From Candidatus Rhabdochlamydia oedothoracis (lineage in GTDB: Bacteria; Chlamydiota; Chlamydiia; Chlamydiales; Rhabdochlamydiaceae), in assembly GCF_019453995.1 (NCBI RefSeq), contig NZ_CP075587.1, positions 1,116,001 to 1,180,000 of the forward strand: 64,000 bases of DNA, read 5' to 3'. A program made the position numbers and the translations under genes. Below the pieces are notes generated by a model, which was given only the letters and a program-made list of their open reading frames with translations, was not told the DNA's origin and ran no database searches. The first letter of the stretch is position 1, and each line of letters starts with the position of its first letter. Of this stretch, positions 8,813 to 17,602 are shown in pieces.

Positions 8813-9811
8813 AAGAGCCTGTTTAAAATCTTTTCAAAAGTAGAGCAATAAAAGCAAGAACCACCATATTCAGGCTTGTATGTAGTTTTCTTTCGCAATT
8901 TTTCCATAGCCTGCGACATTTTTCTATCCACGCAAAAGAACGCTCTACAACCCATCTTTTGGGAATAACTGTAAAAGTATGAAGTGTATTTCTTTTGGCT
9001 ATTTCTAATATACATCCTAATATCTCCTGCACACTCTTTGCAAATTTTTCTCCAGAATATCCTCCATCTGCTAAAACATTTTTTACACCGAACAAATGGT
9101 TTTTATGTAGTGAACATGCTTCTATAGTGATTCCGATTCAATCGTATATAGTAGTGCCAGTTCAAAAGGCTAGCTTAATAAGTTTAAAATCAATGACTTG
9201 AAACTTATTATTAATCCTATATTTTTCTATGTGATTGAATCGAAACCACTATATACACCCATTTCTGTCAGTGATATTAGCGGTGGTAATGTGAATCGCA
9301 TGAGGAAGCCCTTGGCTATCGACTGCTATATGTCTTTTGATTCCTGATATTTTTTTCCCTGCATCATATCCTTTCTTCTCCGCTGTATCAGTATTTTTAA
9401 CACTTTGAGCATCAATAATTACAAAGCTTGTTTTCTCTTTCCGACCACTGCTTTTTCTGATCTCACCAACCAATTTTTTTTAAAACTATTTCAAGAATAC
9501 TCTTAGAATTTTTATCATCTTTTTTATTCCAAAGAGGGAAATAATAATCACATCATTCCCATTTAGGATAATCTATGGGTAACATACGCCACTGGCAACC
9601 ACTTGTTAAAATGTACAAAATTCCACAAAAAATATCATATAGATCAACTCTTCGTGGACGTGTTTTTTTGCGTGTAGACTCAAGTATTAGATGGATTTTG
9701 CTAAATTGTTTACGAGAAATATCGCTTGGATAAGAGCGGGTCATAACTACCTCCAAAGGTTTTATGAAAACTATCATTATACCTTAATGAGAAGATTTTA
9801 AACATTCTCTT
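8813..9811 (-). mobile_element. IS5-family element IS-B, nearly full length, carrying MITE-A
   Basis: Both ends are present: AGAGCCTGTTTAAAATC at 8814 and the other end (reads AGAGAATGTTTAAAATC on the minus strand) near 9795-9811. It inserted in IS630-A at a TTA, with TTA also at the far end, fitting the three-base TNA-type duplication of part of the IS5 family. The transposase starts at MTRSYPSDISRKQFSKIHLI (minus, ~9741) and runs to PKWE, where a TGA occurs, then continues to IIDAQSVKNTDTAEK and, after the MITE-A insert, to ADGGYSGEKFAKSVQE and RWVVERSFAWIEKC. The TGA, a frame change at the A-run near 9475 and the insert make it inactive. Confidence 0.85.
9125..9254 (-). repeat. MITE-A copy 2, doubled
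   Basis: A complete MITE-A (9147-9254, reversed, and the most diverged copy in the window) sits next to the first ~22 bases of another (AGTGATTCCGATTCAATCG at 9126-9144). Both lie inside the IS-B transposase between codons that are continuous in the copies at 961-1010 and 28060. A TA is duplicated at the outer borders. Confidence 0.8.
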
Positions 9812-10003
9812 AGAAATAGCAAAAAGACATGCACTTCGTACTTTTATAGTCATTTCTAGAAGATGAATTGTAAAGTGTTCTTTTGCGTGGATAGAAAAAT
9901 GTCGCAGGCTATGGAAAAATTGCGAAAAAAAACTACATACAAGCCTGAATATGCTGGTTCTTGCTTTTATTGCTCTACTTTTGAAAAGATTTTAAACAGG
10001 CTC
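9812..10003 (+). mobile_element. 3' end of an IS-B/MITE-B copy
   Basis: Plus-strand remnant beginning within the transposase (AGAAATAGCAAAAAGACATG) and ending in the IS-B right repeat AAACAGGCTCT. It matches 2062-2262 more closely than it matches the longer IS-B copies. It directly abuts the far end of the neighbouring IS-B, so the two are in inverted orientation. Confidence 0.75.
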
Positions 10004-10023
10004 TAAGAATTTTTGGAAGATAT

Positions 10024-10273
10024 GTAAGAGACGAATCCTAAATATAATCCTGAAAAGACTAAAGAGACCATTGGCGTAACTTTTGAAGATGATACGGAGA
10101 TCCCAAGTGAAGTGATAGATCAGATTCAACAAATTATTGCAAAAATTAAAATGGCTGTTAAATGGCAAAGCAACGATATTTTAATTTTTGACAATACACG
10201 TATTTTACATGCACGGAAAGGATTTCCAGAAAATGGTCGTCGGGAATTGGTTTCTCGGTTGTCTATTCACTAG
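10024..10273 (+). pseudogene. 3' remnant of a TauD/TfdA-type Fe(II)/2-oxoglutarate dioxygenase
   Basis: An open frame without a start enters from the IS-B junction and ends at TAG 10271-10273. It encodes VKWQSNDILIFDNTRILHAR, then KGFPENGRRELVSRLSIH. The arrangement W..gDilifDNtr.lHar..f....RR matches the C-terminus of TauD/TfdA and clavaminate-synthase-like dioxygenases, where the His is the distal iron ligand and the following Arg region binds 2-oxoglutarate. The N-terminal two thirds, including the HxD motif, is lost. A terminator follows. Confidence 0.65.
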
Positions 10274-10290
10274 AGTTTTTTTAAGCATTT

Positions 10291-10330
10291 CAAGAAAGAC
10301 CGTTAACGGTCTTTCTTGATTAGAATCTTT
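10291..10330 (+). terminator. Rho-independent terminator after the dioxygenase remnant
   Basis: A perfect 28-base palindrome (arms CAAGAAAGACCGTT and AACGGTCTTTCTTG, 10291-10318), followed by TCTTTTTTTC about 8 bases on. It lies 17 bases past the TAG of the dioxygenase remnant. Confidence 0.75.
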
Positions 10331-10352
10331 TTTTCAGCTTATTCTACGCAAT

Positions 10353-11264
10353 ATGGGATTATCAATTTGGTTTTGGGTTGCTTTTCATATTTTGATTATA
10401 GGATTCTTATTCCTAGACCTAAAGGTATTTCATCGAAATTTTCGTATTACGGATTTTAAAATAGCTTGGATAGTAACTGGTTTTTGGATCTTATTAGCTT
10501 TAATTTTCAATTTAGGAATCTATTTTTGGCAAGGCTCTGAGGTGGCATTGCAATTTTTTTCGGGATATTTAATTGAAAAATCATTAAGCCTTGATAATTT
10601 ATTTGTTTTTTTATTGATTTTTCAATCTTTTCAAATTCCAAAAAAGCAGCAGCAAAGGGTTTTATTTTGGGGGATATTAGGGGCTTTATTTTTTCGGATT
10701 GGATTCATTTTATTAGGTGTAAAACTAGTGCATTCATTCGATTGGGTGCTTTACATCTTTGCAGTTCTCTTGGTATTTACGGCTTACAAGTTACTCAAAC
10801 AAAAAACGGTTTTTGATATACAGCACTCTTCTGTTCTGAAAGCTCTTAAAAAAATTTTTCCTCTTTGTAAAGAAAAGAACGTAGATTTTTTTATCCTAAA
10901 AGAAGGGGATAAATGGAAAATTACCACTCTTTTTTTAGCTCTATTGGTTATTGAAAGCTCAGATATTCTTTTTGCTATAGATTCTATTCCTGCTATTTTT
11001 GCTATAACTACAGACCCTTTTATTATATACACCTCTAATGTCTTTGCTATTTTAGGTTTACGTTCTTTATACTTTGCTATTTATCAATCGATTGAAAGAC
11101 TGCACTACTTGCGCTTTGGATTATCAGCAGTGTTACTTTTCATAGCATTAAAAATCATACTTTCTCCTATTTTCCCTATCCCTGTTAGCATTTCTTTAAT
11201 TATTACCTTGCTTATTTTATCTTTTACAATTATGTTTCCTCTTTTTTTAAAGAGAAAACATTAA
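10353..11264 (+). CDS. TerC/Alx-family integral membrane protein
   Basis: 303 residues with about nine hydrophobic segments. LIEKSLSLDNLFVFLLIF (around residues 72-89) and the later ESSDILFAIDSIPAIFAIT are the two acidic signature motifs of the TerC family, linked to metal-ion (often manganese) export and membrane protein homeostasis; the first family member was found through tellurite resistance. The length fits the Alx/YgjT type. The actual substrate cannot be read from sequence. It is preceded by a terminator and followed by its own gap, so it appears to be transcribed alone. Confidence 0.88.
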   Translation: MGLSIWFWVAFHILIIGFLFLDLKVFHRNFRITDFKIAWIVTGFWILLALIFNLGIYFWQGSEVALQFFSGYLIEKSLSLDNLFVFLLIFQSFQIPKKQQQRVLFWGILGALFFRIGFILLGVKLVHSFDWVLYIFAVLLVFTAYKLLKQKTVFDIQHSSVLKALKKIFPLCKEKNVDFFILKEGDKWKITTLFLALLVIESSDILFAIDSIPAIFAITTDPFIIYTSNVFAILGLRSLYFAIYQSIERLHYLRFGLSAVLLFIALKIILSPIFPIPVSISLIITLLILSFTIMFPLFLKRKH

Positions 11265-11286
11265 AATTAAAGCGTCTATAAAATTT

Positions 11287-11315
11287 TTGACAAGTGTTGT
11301 TTTAACTAATATACA
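11287..11315 (+). promoter_or_regulatory. Probable promoter for the carbonic anhydrase gene
   Basis: TTGACA at 11287-11292 and TATACA at 11310-11315, spaced 17 bases, match the major sigma-factor consensus. They lie ~48 bases upstream of the ATG at 11363. Confidence 0.6.
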
Positions 11316-11362
11316 AGAAAATATTTAAACAAATCGATCTATGTATTATTTACTATTTTTTT

Positions 11363-11995
11363 ATGTCTATAGTTAACGCGATTTCTCCTGAAAAAGCATT
11401 AGAGCGTTTAGTTCAGGGTAATAAGAGGTTCACCTCTGATAAATTAAAGCATCCCAATAGAACCGGTATGCGTAGAAAAGCTATAAAGACTACGCAAAAG
11501 CCCTTTGCGATTATTTTAGGCTGTTCGGATTCAAGGGTTCCCCCAGAGATTATCTTCGATCAAGGCTTAGGAGATCTATTTATTATACGAGTAGCTGGTA
11601 ATGTTATTGATGCGATTGGTATAGACAGCATTGAATATGCAGCAAATCATCTAGGCTCATCTGTTGTATTAGTGCTAGGTCATGAAAAGTGTGGAGCTGT
11701 ATCTGCAGTTGTTACTAACCAAGCTTCTGATATACCAACTATTGCCAAATTAATCGAGCCTGCTGTAGAAAAGACACGTAATCTAAAAGGAAATCACCTG
11801 TTCAATGCAATTACAGCGAATATAAACCAAGTAGTTGAGCAAATACAAAACACTTCTGTGCTTATTAAGCTTATTGAGAAAAAGAAGTTAAAAATAGTGG
11901 GTGGCTATTACTATTTAGAAACCGGAAAGGTGGATTTTTTCGAAAATCATCTAATGGTAGCTGCTTCATCTACAATCCAAAGCGCCTTGGATTGA
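11363..11995 (+). CDS. Beta-class carbonic anhydrase
   Basis: 210 residues. It hydrates CO2 to bicarbonate using a cysteine-bound zinc. CSDSRVPPE at residues 54-62 supplies the first Cys ligand with the Asp-Arg pair, and GHEKCGAV (His107, Cys110) supplies the other two ligands, the complete beta-class site. YYLETGKVDF near the end is the usual C-terminal strand. In the cytoplasm it would supply bicarbonate to carboxylases. Its last ~49 bases overlap the 3' end of the convergent pgl. Confidence 0.93.
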   Translation: MSIVNAISPEKALERLVQGNKRFTSDKLKHPNRTGMRRKAIKTTQKPFAIILGCSDSRVPPEIIFDQGLGDLFIIRVAGNVIDAIGIDSIEYAANHLGSSVVLVLGHEKCGAVSAVVTNQASDIPTIAKLIEPAVEKTRNLKGNHLFNAITANINQVVEQIQNTSVLIKLIEKKKLKIVGGYYYLETGKVDFFENHLMVAASSTIQSALD

Positions 11996-12696
11996 GGCGT
12001 ACCCACTTGTTCTACAGGTAAGGTCTTTTGGCTAGGATGAAAAAGCACCTGGGCTAGCATGTATCTTTTGTTTGCTCCTAATACGTAAATACAAATATTG
12101 GAGGCTTGATTGATACAACTAAAAGTTAAGGTCATCCGCCAGCATTTTTTTTGGGGTACATAGTTAGCTATACATAATCTATCAGTGATATTTAACCCTT
12201 CTGTAAACGGGAATAGAGAAGCCGTATGTCCGTCTTCCCCCATTCCCAGCATAATTAAATCAAAAGGACGTTTTCCAAGTACTCTATAGATGGTTTCTTC
12301 GTATTTTAAAGCGTTTTTTTCGATGTCTACTTCTGCTTCCATGCGATGGATTTGTTCAGTAGGAATGGGCATTTTATTAAAACCTGCTTGCATAGCCATG
12401 TGAAAATTACTATTAGGATCATCAGGAGGGAGTGCGCGTTCATCGCTGAAAAAAATATAGATATTGTTCCAATTCATTTGTTCTCTATAAGGAGATGAGC
12501 AAAGTTTTTCAAAAATGACCTTTGGAGTACTACCACCAGACAGAGCAACCGCAAAAAATCCATGATCGGCTAAGGCTTGTTTAGAAAGGGCAATAAAATG
12601 CTCTACGCAAAAGGTCAGAGTTTTTTGATAGTTACCAGGAACGATGAGATTTTTAGATTCGTCTAAAGGGCGAGGTTTTATAGTTTCTATTAGCAT
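11947..12696 (-). CDS. pgl: 6-phosphogluconolactonase
   Basis: 249 residues; hydrolyses 6-phosphogluconolactone, the second step of the oxidative pentose phosphate pathway. ALSGGSTPKVIFEKL (phosphate-binding side) and LIMLGMGEDGHTASLFP are the family's signatures. It starts inside the last codons of opcA (seven-base overlap), so translation is probably coupled within a zwf-opcA-pgl operon. Order and content match the chlamydial zwf-pgl (devB) locus, with opcA as an extra gene between. Confidence 0.95.
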   Translation of the reverse strand: MLIETIKPRPLDESKNLIVPGNYQKTLTFCVEHFIALSKQALADHGFFAVALSGGSTPKVIFEKLCSSPYREQMNWNNIYIFFSDERALPPDDPNSNFHMAMQAGFNKMPIPTEQIHRMEAEVDIEKNALKYEETIYRVLGKRPFDLIMLGMGEDGHTASLFPFTEGLNITDRLCIANYVPQKKCWRMTLTFSCINQASNICIYVLGANKRYMLAQVLFHPSQKTLPVEQVGTPQSKALWIVDEAATIR

Positions 12697-13787
12697 GGAT
12701 TCTTTAAATGGGTATTTTGTAGAAGGTTTAATACTTGTAAATAATGAGTAGAATTACCTCGACGGCAAATTTCTTGAACAAGAGAATGTCCAGCCCCTCC
12801 CTTGGGAGAAATATAACGAGCTGGAAGGGCGCATTGCTTAGGGGTGGTCTCTTGTACAGTAATATGATTTTGTTGCTCTGTATCTCTAGAAAATAAAAAA
12901 GAAGAAGCATCTTTAAGCAGAATTTCTATAGAAACGATTAGGCCTGTAGGTAAGTGCGTATGAACAACTGGAGAAATAAAAAGTTGGATAGGTCCTGATT
13001 TTCCTTGATAGGTACAAATCATTTTCTGCTGTTGCTCTTCTAAGCTTTTAAATTCCCATTTTAGCTGACAGGCAAGCCAAGCTTGTAAGTATAAAGATTG
13101 AATTTTTGCATGACAGAAAAACGTACTTTGCTGCGCATTATAAAAAATATGTAGAGTTTGCGCTTGTTGTATTCTTTCTAATTTTTCTTTAGAGGAAAAA
13201 ACAGTGGATAGAATATCTCTCCAATTTTCTATTCGAGCCCAATTTAAATCTGCTATATCGTAATGAATGCTTTGCTGCTTTAAGCAATACTTTGCAAATA
13301 AGGAAAGATTACAAGTTGCTTCAGAATCAAAAATGATCCGGCTTGCTAAAGGTTCTAAAGATTGCAGTAGGGGTTCGTTTTGGCCTAAATCCTCTCCCCA
13401 GACTAGATAGACCGGCAGATCGGGTAAAATATGAGGAAGGACTAGAAAGGGAATACGCATTTGAGAAGAGTAAGATGCTTGAACTTCAATATAGTCACAA
13501 GCTACATCGTACTCTGCTTTCCCAGAAAAAAGCATAGAAACCTGTATAACCAACTCTTCTTTTTGAGAAGCTTGATCGATAGTGATAAAAAGCACACGAG
13601 AAGGAAATTTTTCCACTACTGAGTGAACAACTTTTTGAAAGTAGGCTTTACGGGGATTATCATAGGTAAAAAAGATTAAATTAAAGAGACAGGCTCTTGT
13701 AATATTTTTTGTTTCTAAAGATTCCCAAATTCTTTTTAATTCCCGCTCAATGTAAGCAGGAGATACAGGGTAAGGAGTAGAGGTCAT
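12690..13787 (-). CDS. opcA: OpcA-family glucose-6-phosphate dehydrogenase assembly/effector protein
   Basis: 365 residues. IPFLVLPHILPDLPVYLVWG and DLNWARIENWRDIL match two conserved blocks of the OpcA family, known from cyanobacteria and actinobacteria as an allosteric activator of Zwf. The gene starts one base after the zwf stop and overlaps pgl by seven bases, which supports the role. The C-terminal region is less conserved. Function here is by family and context, not tested. Confidence 0.82.
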   Translation of the reverse strand: MTSTPYPVSPAYIERELKRIWESLETKNITRACLFNLIFFTYDNPRKAYFQKVVHSVVEKFPSRVLFITIDQASQKEELVIQVSMLFSGKAEYDVACDYIEVQASYSSQMRIPFLVLPHILPDLPVYLVWGEDLGQNEPLLQSLEPLASRIIFDSEATCNLSLFAKYCLKQQSIHYDIADLNWARIENWRDILSTVFSSKEKLERIQQAQTLHIFYNAQQSTFFCHAKIQSLYLQAWLACQLKWEFKSLEEQQQKMICTYQGKSGPIQLFISPVVHTHLPTGLIVSIEILLKDASSFLFSRDTEQQNHITVQETTPKQCALPARYISPKGGAGHSLVQEICRRGNSTHYLQVLNLLQNTHLKNPC

Positions 13788-13788
13788 T

Positions 13789-15321
13789 TTAAATGAGCCT
13801 CCATTTTCTTCTGTCTTGCAATAAAAGCTGGTCTGCAGATTTTGGACCCCAGCTGCCTGCGGCGTAATTGGGGAAATCTTTGTCTATATTAGCTGAGAAA
13901 TACGCTAAAATCGGAGTAATAAACTTCCAAGAATTATACACCTCATCTTGTCTTGCAAAGAGGGTATTATCTCCGAACATGCAATCCAAAATCAGTCTTT
14001 CGTATGCTTCAGGAGGGTTTATACCAAAGTAAGAACCGTAGCGAAAATCCATTTTTACCGGTTGAATAGGGCCTGTTAATCCGGGAACTTTGCAATTGAC
14101 CTTTAATGAAGTACCTTCATCGGGTTGAATGCGCAATGCAAGAACATTTGCTTCATTTTTTTTTGCTACATTTTGAAATAAAATCCCTGGAGGATGCTTA
14201 AAAACAAGCGCAATTTCAGTCGTTCTTTTAGGCAATCGTTTTCCAGCTCGTAAATAAAAAGGAACCCCTGACCAGCGCCAATTATCAATAAATAAGCGCA
14301 AAGCAGCAAACGTTTCCACATTTGATGTAGCAGAGACATTTTTTTCTTCTCGGTAACCAGCTACGGACTCTGCATTGATATAACCCGAACCGTATTGCCC
14401 ACGTATCACATGTTGATTCATGTCTCCTTCATTAAAAGGACGGATCGCTTGTAGTACTTTTACCTTCTCATTGCGAATAGAGTCCGCTTCTAGGTTAATG
14501 GGAGGCTCCATAGCCATAAGCGAGAGTAACTGCATCATGTGGTTTTGTACAATATCGCGCATTAGTCCCGCCTCTTCCCAAAAAGCTCCTCTAGTGCCAA
14601 TTCCCATACTTTCAGCAACGGTAATTTGCACATGGTCTATATAACTTCTATTCCACAAAGATTCAAATAAGGAATTAGCAAAACGAAAGACTAAGATGTT
14701 TTGTACTGTTTCTTTACCTAAATAATGATCGATTCGATAGATTTGATCTTCTTGTAAAAAACAGAGCAATTTTTGTTGTAGATCTTGAGCAGAAGATAAG
14801 TCATGCCCAAAAGGTTTTTCTATGATGAGTCGAGAAAACTTTTTTGTTTCTTGGAGCTTGTAAATAAGATCTGCTTTATGCAAATTTTTGCAGATCAAAG
14901 GGAAAAAACTAGGTTGCGTAGCCAGGTAGAAAACACGGTTACCTCTAGTATCCAGCTTTACATCTAAGGTTTGCAAAAAACCTTGCAGGCGTTTATATCC
15001 TTGTTCATTGTGGAATTCTGATTGGTAGTAAAAAATCTGTTCTTGAAAATGCTTCCAAAGAGTTTCATCAATGGGTTTAGCTCTGGAAAATTGATTAAGA
15101 GCCTCTTTTACCTCTTCACGGAATTGTTCATTTGTCTTTTCTTTTCTAGCAAACCCCACACAAGCAAATTGGGGAGCAAGTTGCCCTTCTCTTGCTAAGT
15201 TATAAAGAGCAGGAAGCAGTTTTCTAGCGGTTAGATCTCCTGTAGCACCAAAAATAACCAGAATACAGGGATTTACAAATCGAGTGGATATTCCAGGTTC
15301 TTGAAGAGGGGAATCAGGCAT
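13789..15321 (-). CDS. zwf: Glucose-6-phosphate 1-dehydrogenase
   Basis: 510 residues; oxidises glucose-6-phosphate to 6-phosphogluconolactone with NADP. The Rossmann fingerprint FGATGDLTARKLLPAL begins at residue 24, EKPFG is at 168-172, and the active-site motif RIDHYLGKE contains catalytic His199 and Lys203. Length is typical. It leads a tight operon with opcA and pgl. Only ~70 bases separate it from ruvX upstream, so pyrG-ruvX-zwf-opcA-pgl may share a transcript. Confidence 0.97.
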   Translation of the reverse strand: MPDSPLQEPGISTRFVNPCILVIFGATGDLTARKLLPALYNLAREGQLAPQFACVGFARKEKTNEQFREEVKEALNQFSRAKPIDETLWKHFQEQIFYYQSEFHNEQGYKRLQGFLQTLDVKLDTRGNRVFYLATQPSFFPLICKNLHKADLIYKLQETKKFSRLIIEKPFGHDLSSAQDLQQKLLCFLQEDQIYRIDHYLGKETVQNILVFRFANSLFESLWNRSYIDHVQITVAESMGIGTRGAFWEEAGLMRDIVQNHMMQLLSLMAMEPPINLEADSIRNEKVKVLQAIRPFNEGDMNQHVIRGQYGSGYINAESVAGYREEKNVSATSNVETFAALRLFIDNWRWSGVPFYLRAGKRLPKRTTEIALVFKHPPGILFQNVAKKNEANVLALRIQPDEGTSLKVNCKVPGLTGPIQPVKMDFRYGSYFGINPPEAYERLILDCMFGDNTLFARQDEVYNSWKFITPILAYFSANIDKDFPNYAAGSWGPKSADQLLLQDRRKWRLI

Positions 15322-15390
15322 ATACTTTTGCTATTTGTTTCATTTTTTTATCAATACAAAATTTCATCAGGTCTTTAGTAAAATATATAC

Positions 15391-15810
15391 TTAATTTTTT
15401 TTTGAATGACAATTAAGATAATCTTGTAAGATGAGAGCAGCAGCTTGTTCATCGCTGATTTGTGCACGTTTTTTTCGGTTTACTCCGCACTCTGTTAAAA
15501 ACCTTTCTACTTGAGCAGAACTTAATCTTTCATCCCAAAAAATAATAGGCACTTGAAAATGACTTTCTAAAATTGCAGCAAACATGCGTGCACGTAGAGC
15601 CATATCTCCTTCTTTCCCATTTAATAACAAAGGAAGTCCTACTACAATAGCCTCCATAGAAGAATATTTTGCTAAAAGATTTTCTAGGGCCTCTAAGGGT
15701 TTATCTTTTGTCTTGATATTTCCAAGAGCTGTAGCAATAATTTTTCGCTCATCAGAAATGGCAATCCCTATACGGGTTAAACCAAAATCGATGCCTAAAA
15801 GCCTACCCAA
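15391..15810 (-). CDS. ruvX: RuvX/YqgF family putative pre-16S rRNA nuclease
   Basis: 139 residues with an RNase H-like fold. GIDFGLTRIGIAISDE at the N-terminus and IIFWDERLSSAQVERFL carry the conserved acidic residues; the family matures the 16S rRNA 5' end. The start is TTG at 15808-15810, just after the pyrG stop, with AAGGA eight bases upstream; an ATG start would remove the first catalytic Asp. The pyrG-yqgF-zwf order is chlamydial. Confidence 0.9.
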   Translation of the reverse strand: MGRLLGIDFGLTRIGIAISDERKIIATALGNIKTKDKPLEALENLLAKYSSMEAIVVGLPLLLNGKEGDMALRARMFAAILESHFQVPIIFWDERLSSAQVERFLTECGVNRKKRAQISDEQAAALILQDYLNCHSKKN

Positions 15811-15813
15811 GGG

Positions 15814-17418
15814 TTATTCCTTATTTCTATATGAAAATGAAGATTTAATAAACTCTTTGAAAAGAGGGTGGGGAGCTGTAGGTTTTGATTTAAACTCAGG
15901 GTGAAACTGCACACCAATCATCCAAGGGTGGTTTTTAACTTCTGCGACTTCACAAAGATTTCCCTCTTCAAAAATTCCGGAGAAAATCAGTCCTTTTTTT
16001 TCACAGATTTCTTTATACGCATTATTAAATTCGAATCTGTGGCGATGTCTTTCTGAAATGTTACTCACGCCATAGGCTTTTGCCGCTTTAGTAGAGGCTA
16101 GAAGATGACAAGCAAAAGCTCCTAGGCGCATAGTGCCGCCTAAATTAGTGACCTCTGTTTGTTCGCTTAAAAGAGAAATAACAGGATCTTTAGTATCAGG
16201 GTTAATTTCTGTAGAATTTGCCTCACTTAAACCCACTACATTGCGAACAAACTCTGTACATAACACTTGCATGCCAAGGCAAATACCAAAATAAGGGATG
16301 TATTGCTCTCGACAGTGTTTAGCAATTTGAATCTTTCCTTCCCATCCTCTTTCTCCAAATCCACCAGGTACAAGATATCCATCACAGTTTTCTTCTGTAA
16401 AAAATGAACTATCTGGGATTTTTTCCGCATCAAATAAGCGAAATTCAAGATCAAGTTGATTAGCTAGCGCTCCATGCTTTAAAGCTTCAAAAACCGACTT
16501 ATAGGCATCTTGGTGTTGGAGGTATTTGGCAACAATGCCAATCACTACTTTACCTTTGGGATTAGATAGGTTGTGTAGCATCTTTTTCCACTTTGTCAAA
16601 TTAGATGATGGAGTTTTTAGTTTCAGCATTTGGCAAATTTTTTCATCTAAGCGTTGTTGATGCAAATGAATGGGTACTTCATAAATGCTCTCCACATCAA
16701 TGATGTCTACAACTCCTGTCTTTGGCACACTACAAAACAAGCTGATTTTATCCTTAATTTCCTCTTTTAAAGCATTTTCAGTACGACAGAGAATAATATC
16801 GGGTATAATACCAATTTCTCTTAGGATTTGTACAGAGTGCTGCGTAGGTTTTGTTTTAACTTCTCCAGCTGCTTTTAAATAAGGAACGTAGGTTAGATGA
16901 ATATTTATACATTGATCAGGGCGCTCATGGCGAAATTGACGAATTGCTTCTAAAAAAGGTAAAGATTCAATATCACCAACAGTTCCTCCTACCTCTATTA
17001 AAATTACATTTAAGGAATCTTTTCCACAATGCAAAATGCGCTGTTTAATTTCATCTGTGATATGAGGGACGACTTGAACTGTTTTTCCCGAATAATCACC
17101 CTTCCTCTCTCGTCTAATTACAGTCTCGTAAATCTGTCCTGAAGTTGTATTAGACAGTCTAGAAAGCTCGGCATGTGTATAACGAAAGTAATGCCCTAGA
17201 TCTAAGTCAGTTTCGGCTCCATCATCTGTGACATATACTTCTCCATGTTGCAAAGGATTCATTGTCCCAGGATCAACATTTAAATATGGATCGAGTTTAA
17301 GCATTCCAATCTCTAGACCGCGACTCTCCAATAACATAGCAATTGAAGCGGAAGTTAGGCCTTTTCCTAAAGAAGAAACAACCCCACCAGTAATAAATAC
17401 GTACTTTGTTTTATGCAT
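15814..17418 (-). CDS. pyrG: CTP synthase
   Basis: 534 residues from ATG 17418; a TTG three codons upstream is possible, but AGGA sits ~11 bases before the ATG. It converts UTP to CTP using glutamine. The synthase domain begins KYVFITGGVVSSLGKGLTSA (P-loop-like), and the C-terminal glutaminase domain has the nucleophile in YFGICLGMQ and the catalytic His-Glu in GVQFHPEFKS. Intracellular chlamydiae often draw on host nucleotides, so a retained CTP synthase fits incomplete dependence. Confidence 0.97.
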   Translation of the reverse strand: MHKTKYVFITGGVVSSLGKGLTSASIAMLLESRGLEIGMLKLDPYLNVDPGTMNPLQHGEVYVTDDGAETDLDLGHYFRYTHAELSRLSNTTSGQIYETVIRRERKGDYSGKTVQVVPHITDEIKQRILHCGKDSLNVILIEVGGTVGDIESLPFLEAIRQFRHERPDQCINIHLTYVPYLKAAGEVKTKPTQHSVQILREIGIIPDIILCRTENALKEEIKDKISLFCSVPKTGVVDIIDVESIYEVPIHLHQQRLDEKICQMLKLKTPSSNLTKWKKMLHNLSNPKGKVVIGIVAKYLQHQDAYKSVFEALKHGALANQLDLEFRLFDAEKIPDSSFFTEENCDGYLVPGGFGERGWEGKIQIAKHCREQYIPYFGICLGMQVLCTEFVRNVVGLSEANSTEINPDTKDPVISLLSEQTEVTNLGGTMRLGAFACHLLASTKAAKAYGVSNISERHRHRFEFNNAYKEICEKKGLIFSGIFEEGNLCEVAEVKNHPWMIGVQFHPEFKSKPTAPHPLFKEFIKSSFSYRNKE

Positions 17419-17602
17419 ATATTTCAAATCCTAAAAAAAGCTATTTTAATCTTAAATAGAGTTAAAATTCAATGTTATTCAATGGAGCTTTGAATTGCTT
17501 ATAAAAAGAAATTTTAAATAGGAGAAGAAAAAGCCTTAGTGCACAATTCTCAAAGGTGTGCTATAAGTTAAGTGTTAAAAAAATAAACTCTAAGTAAATC
17601 CC

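Noticed and set aside
8813-10003. IS-B pair mobilising the dioxygenase gene as a unit
   Set aside because: Only the 3' third of the gene is left and no matching IS end lies on its far side.
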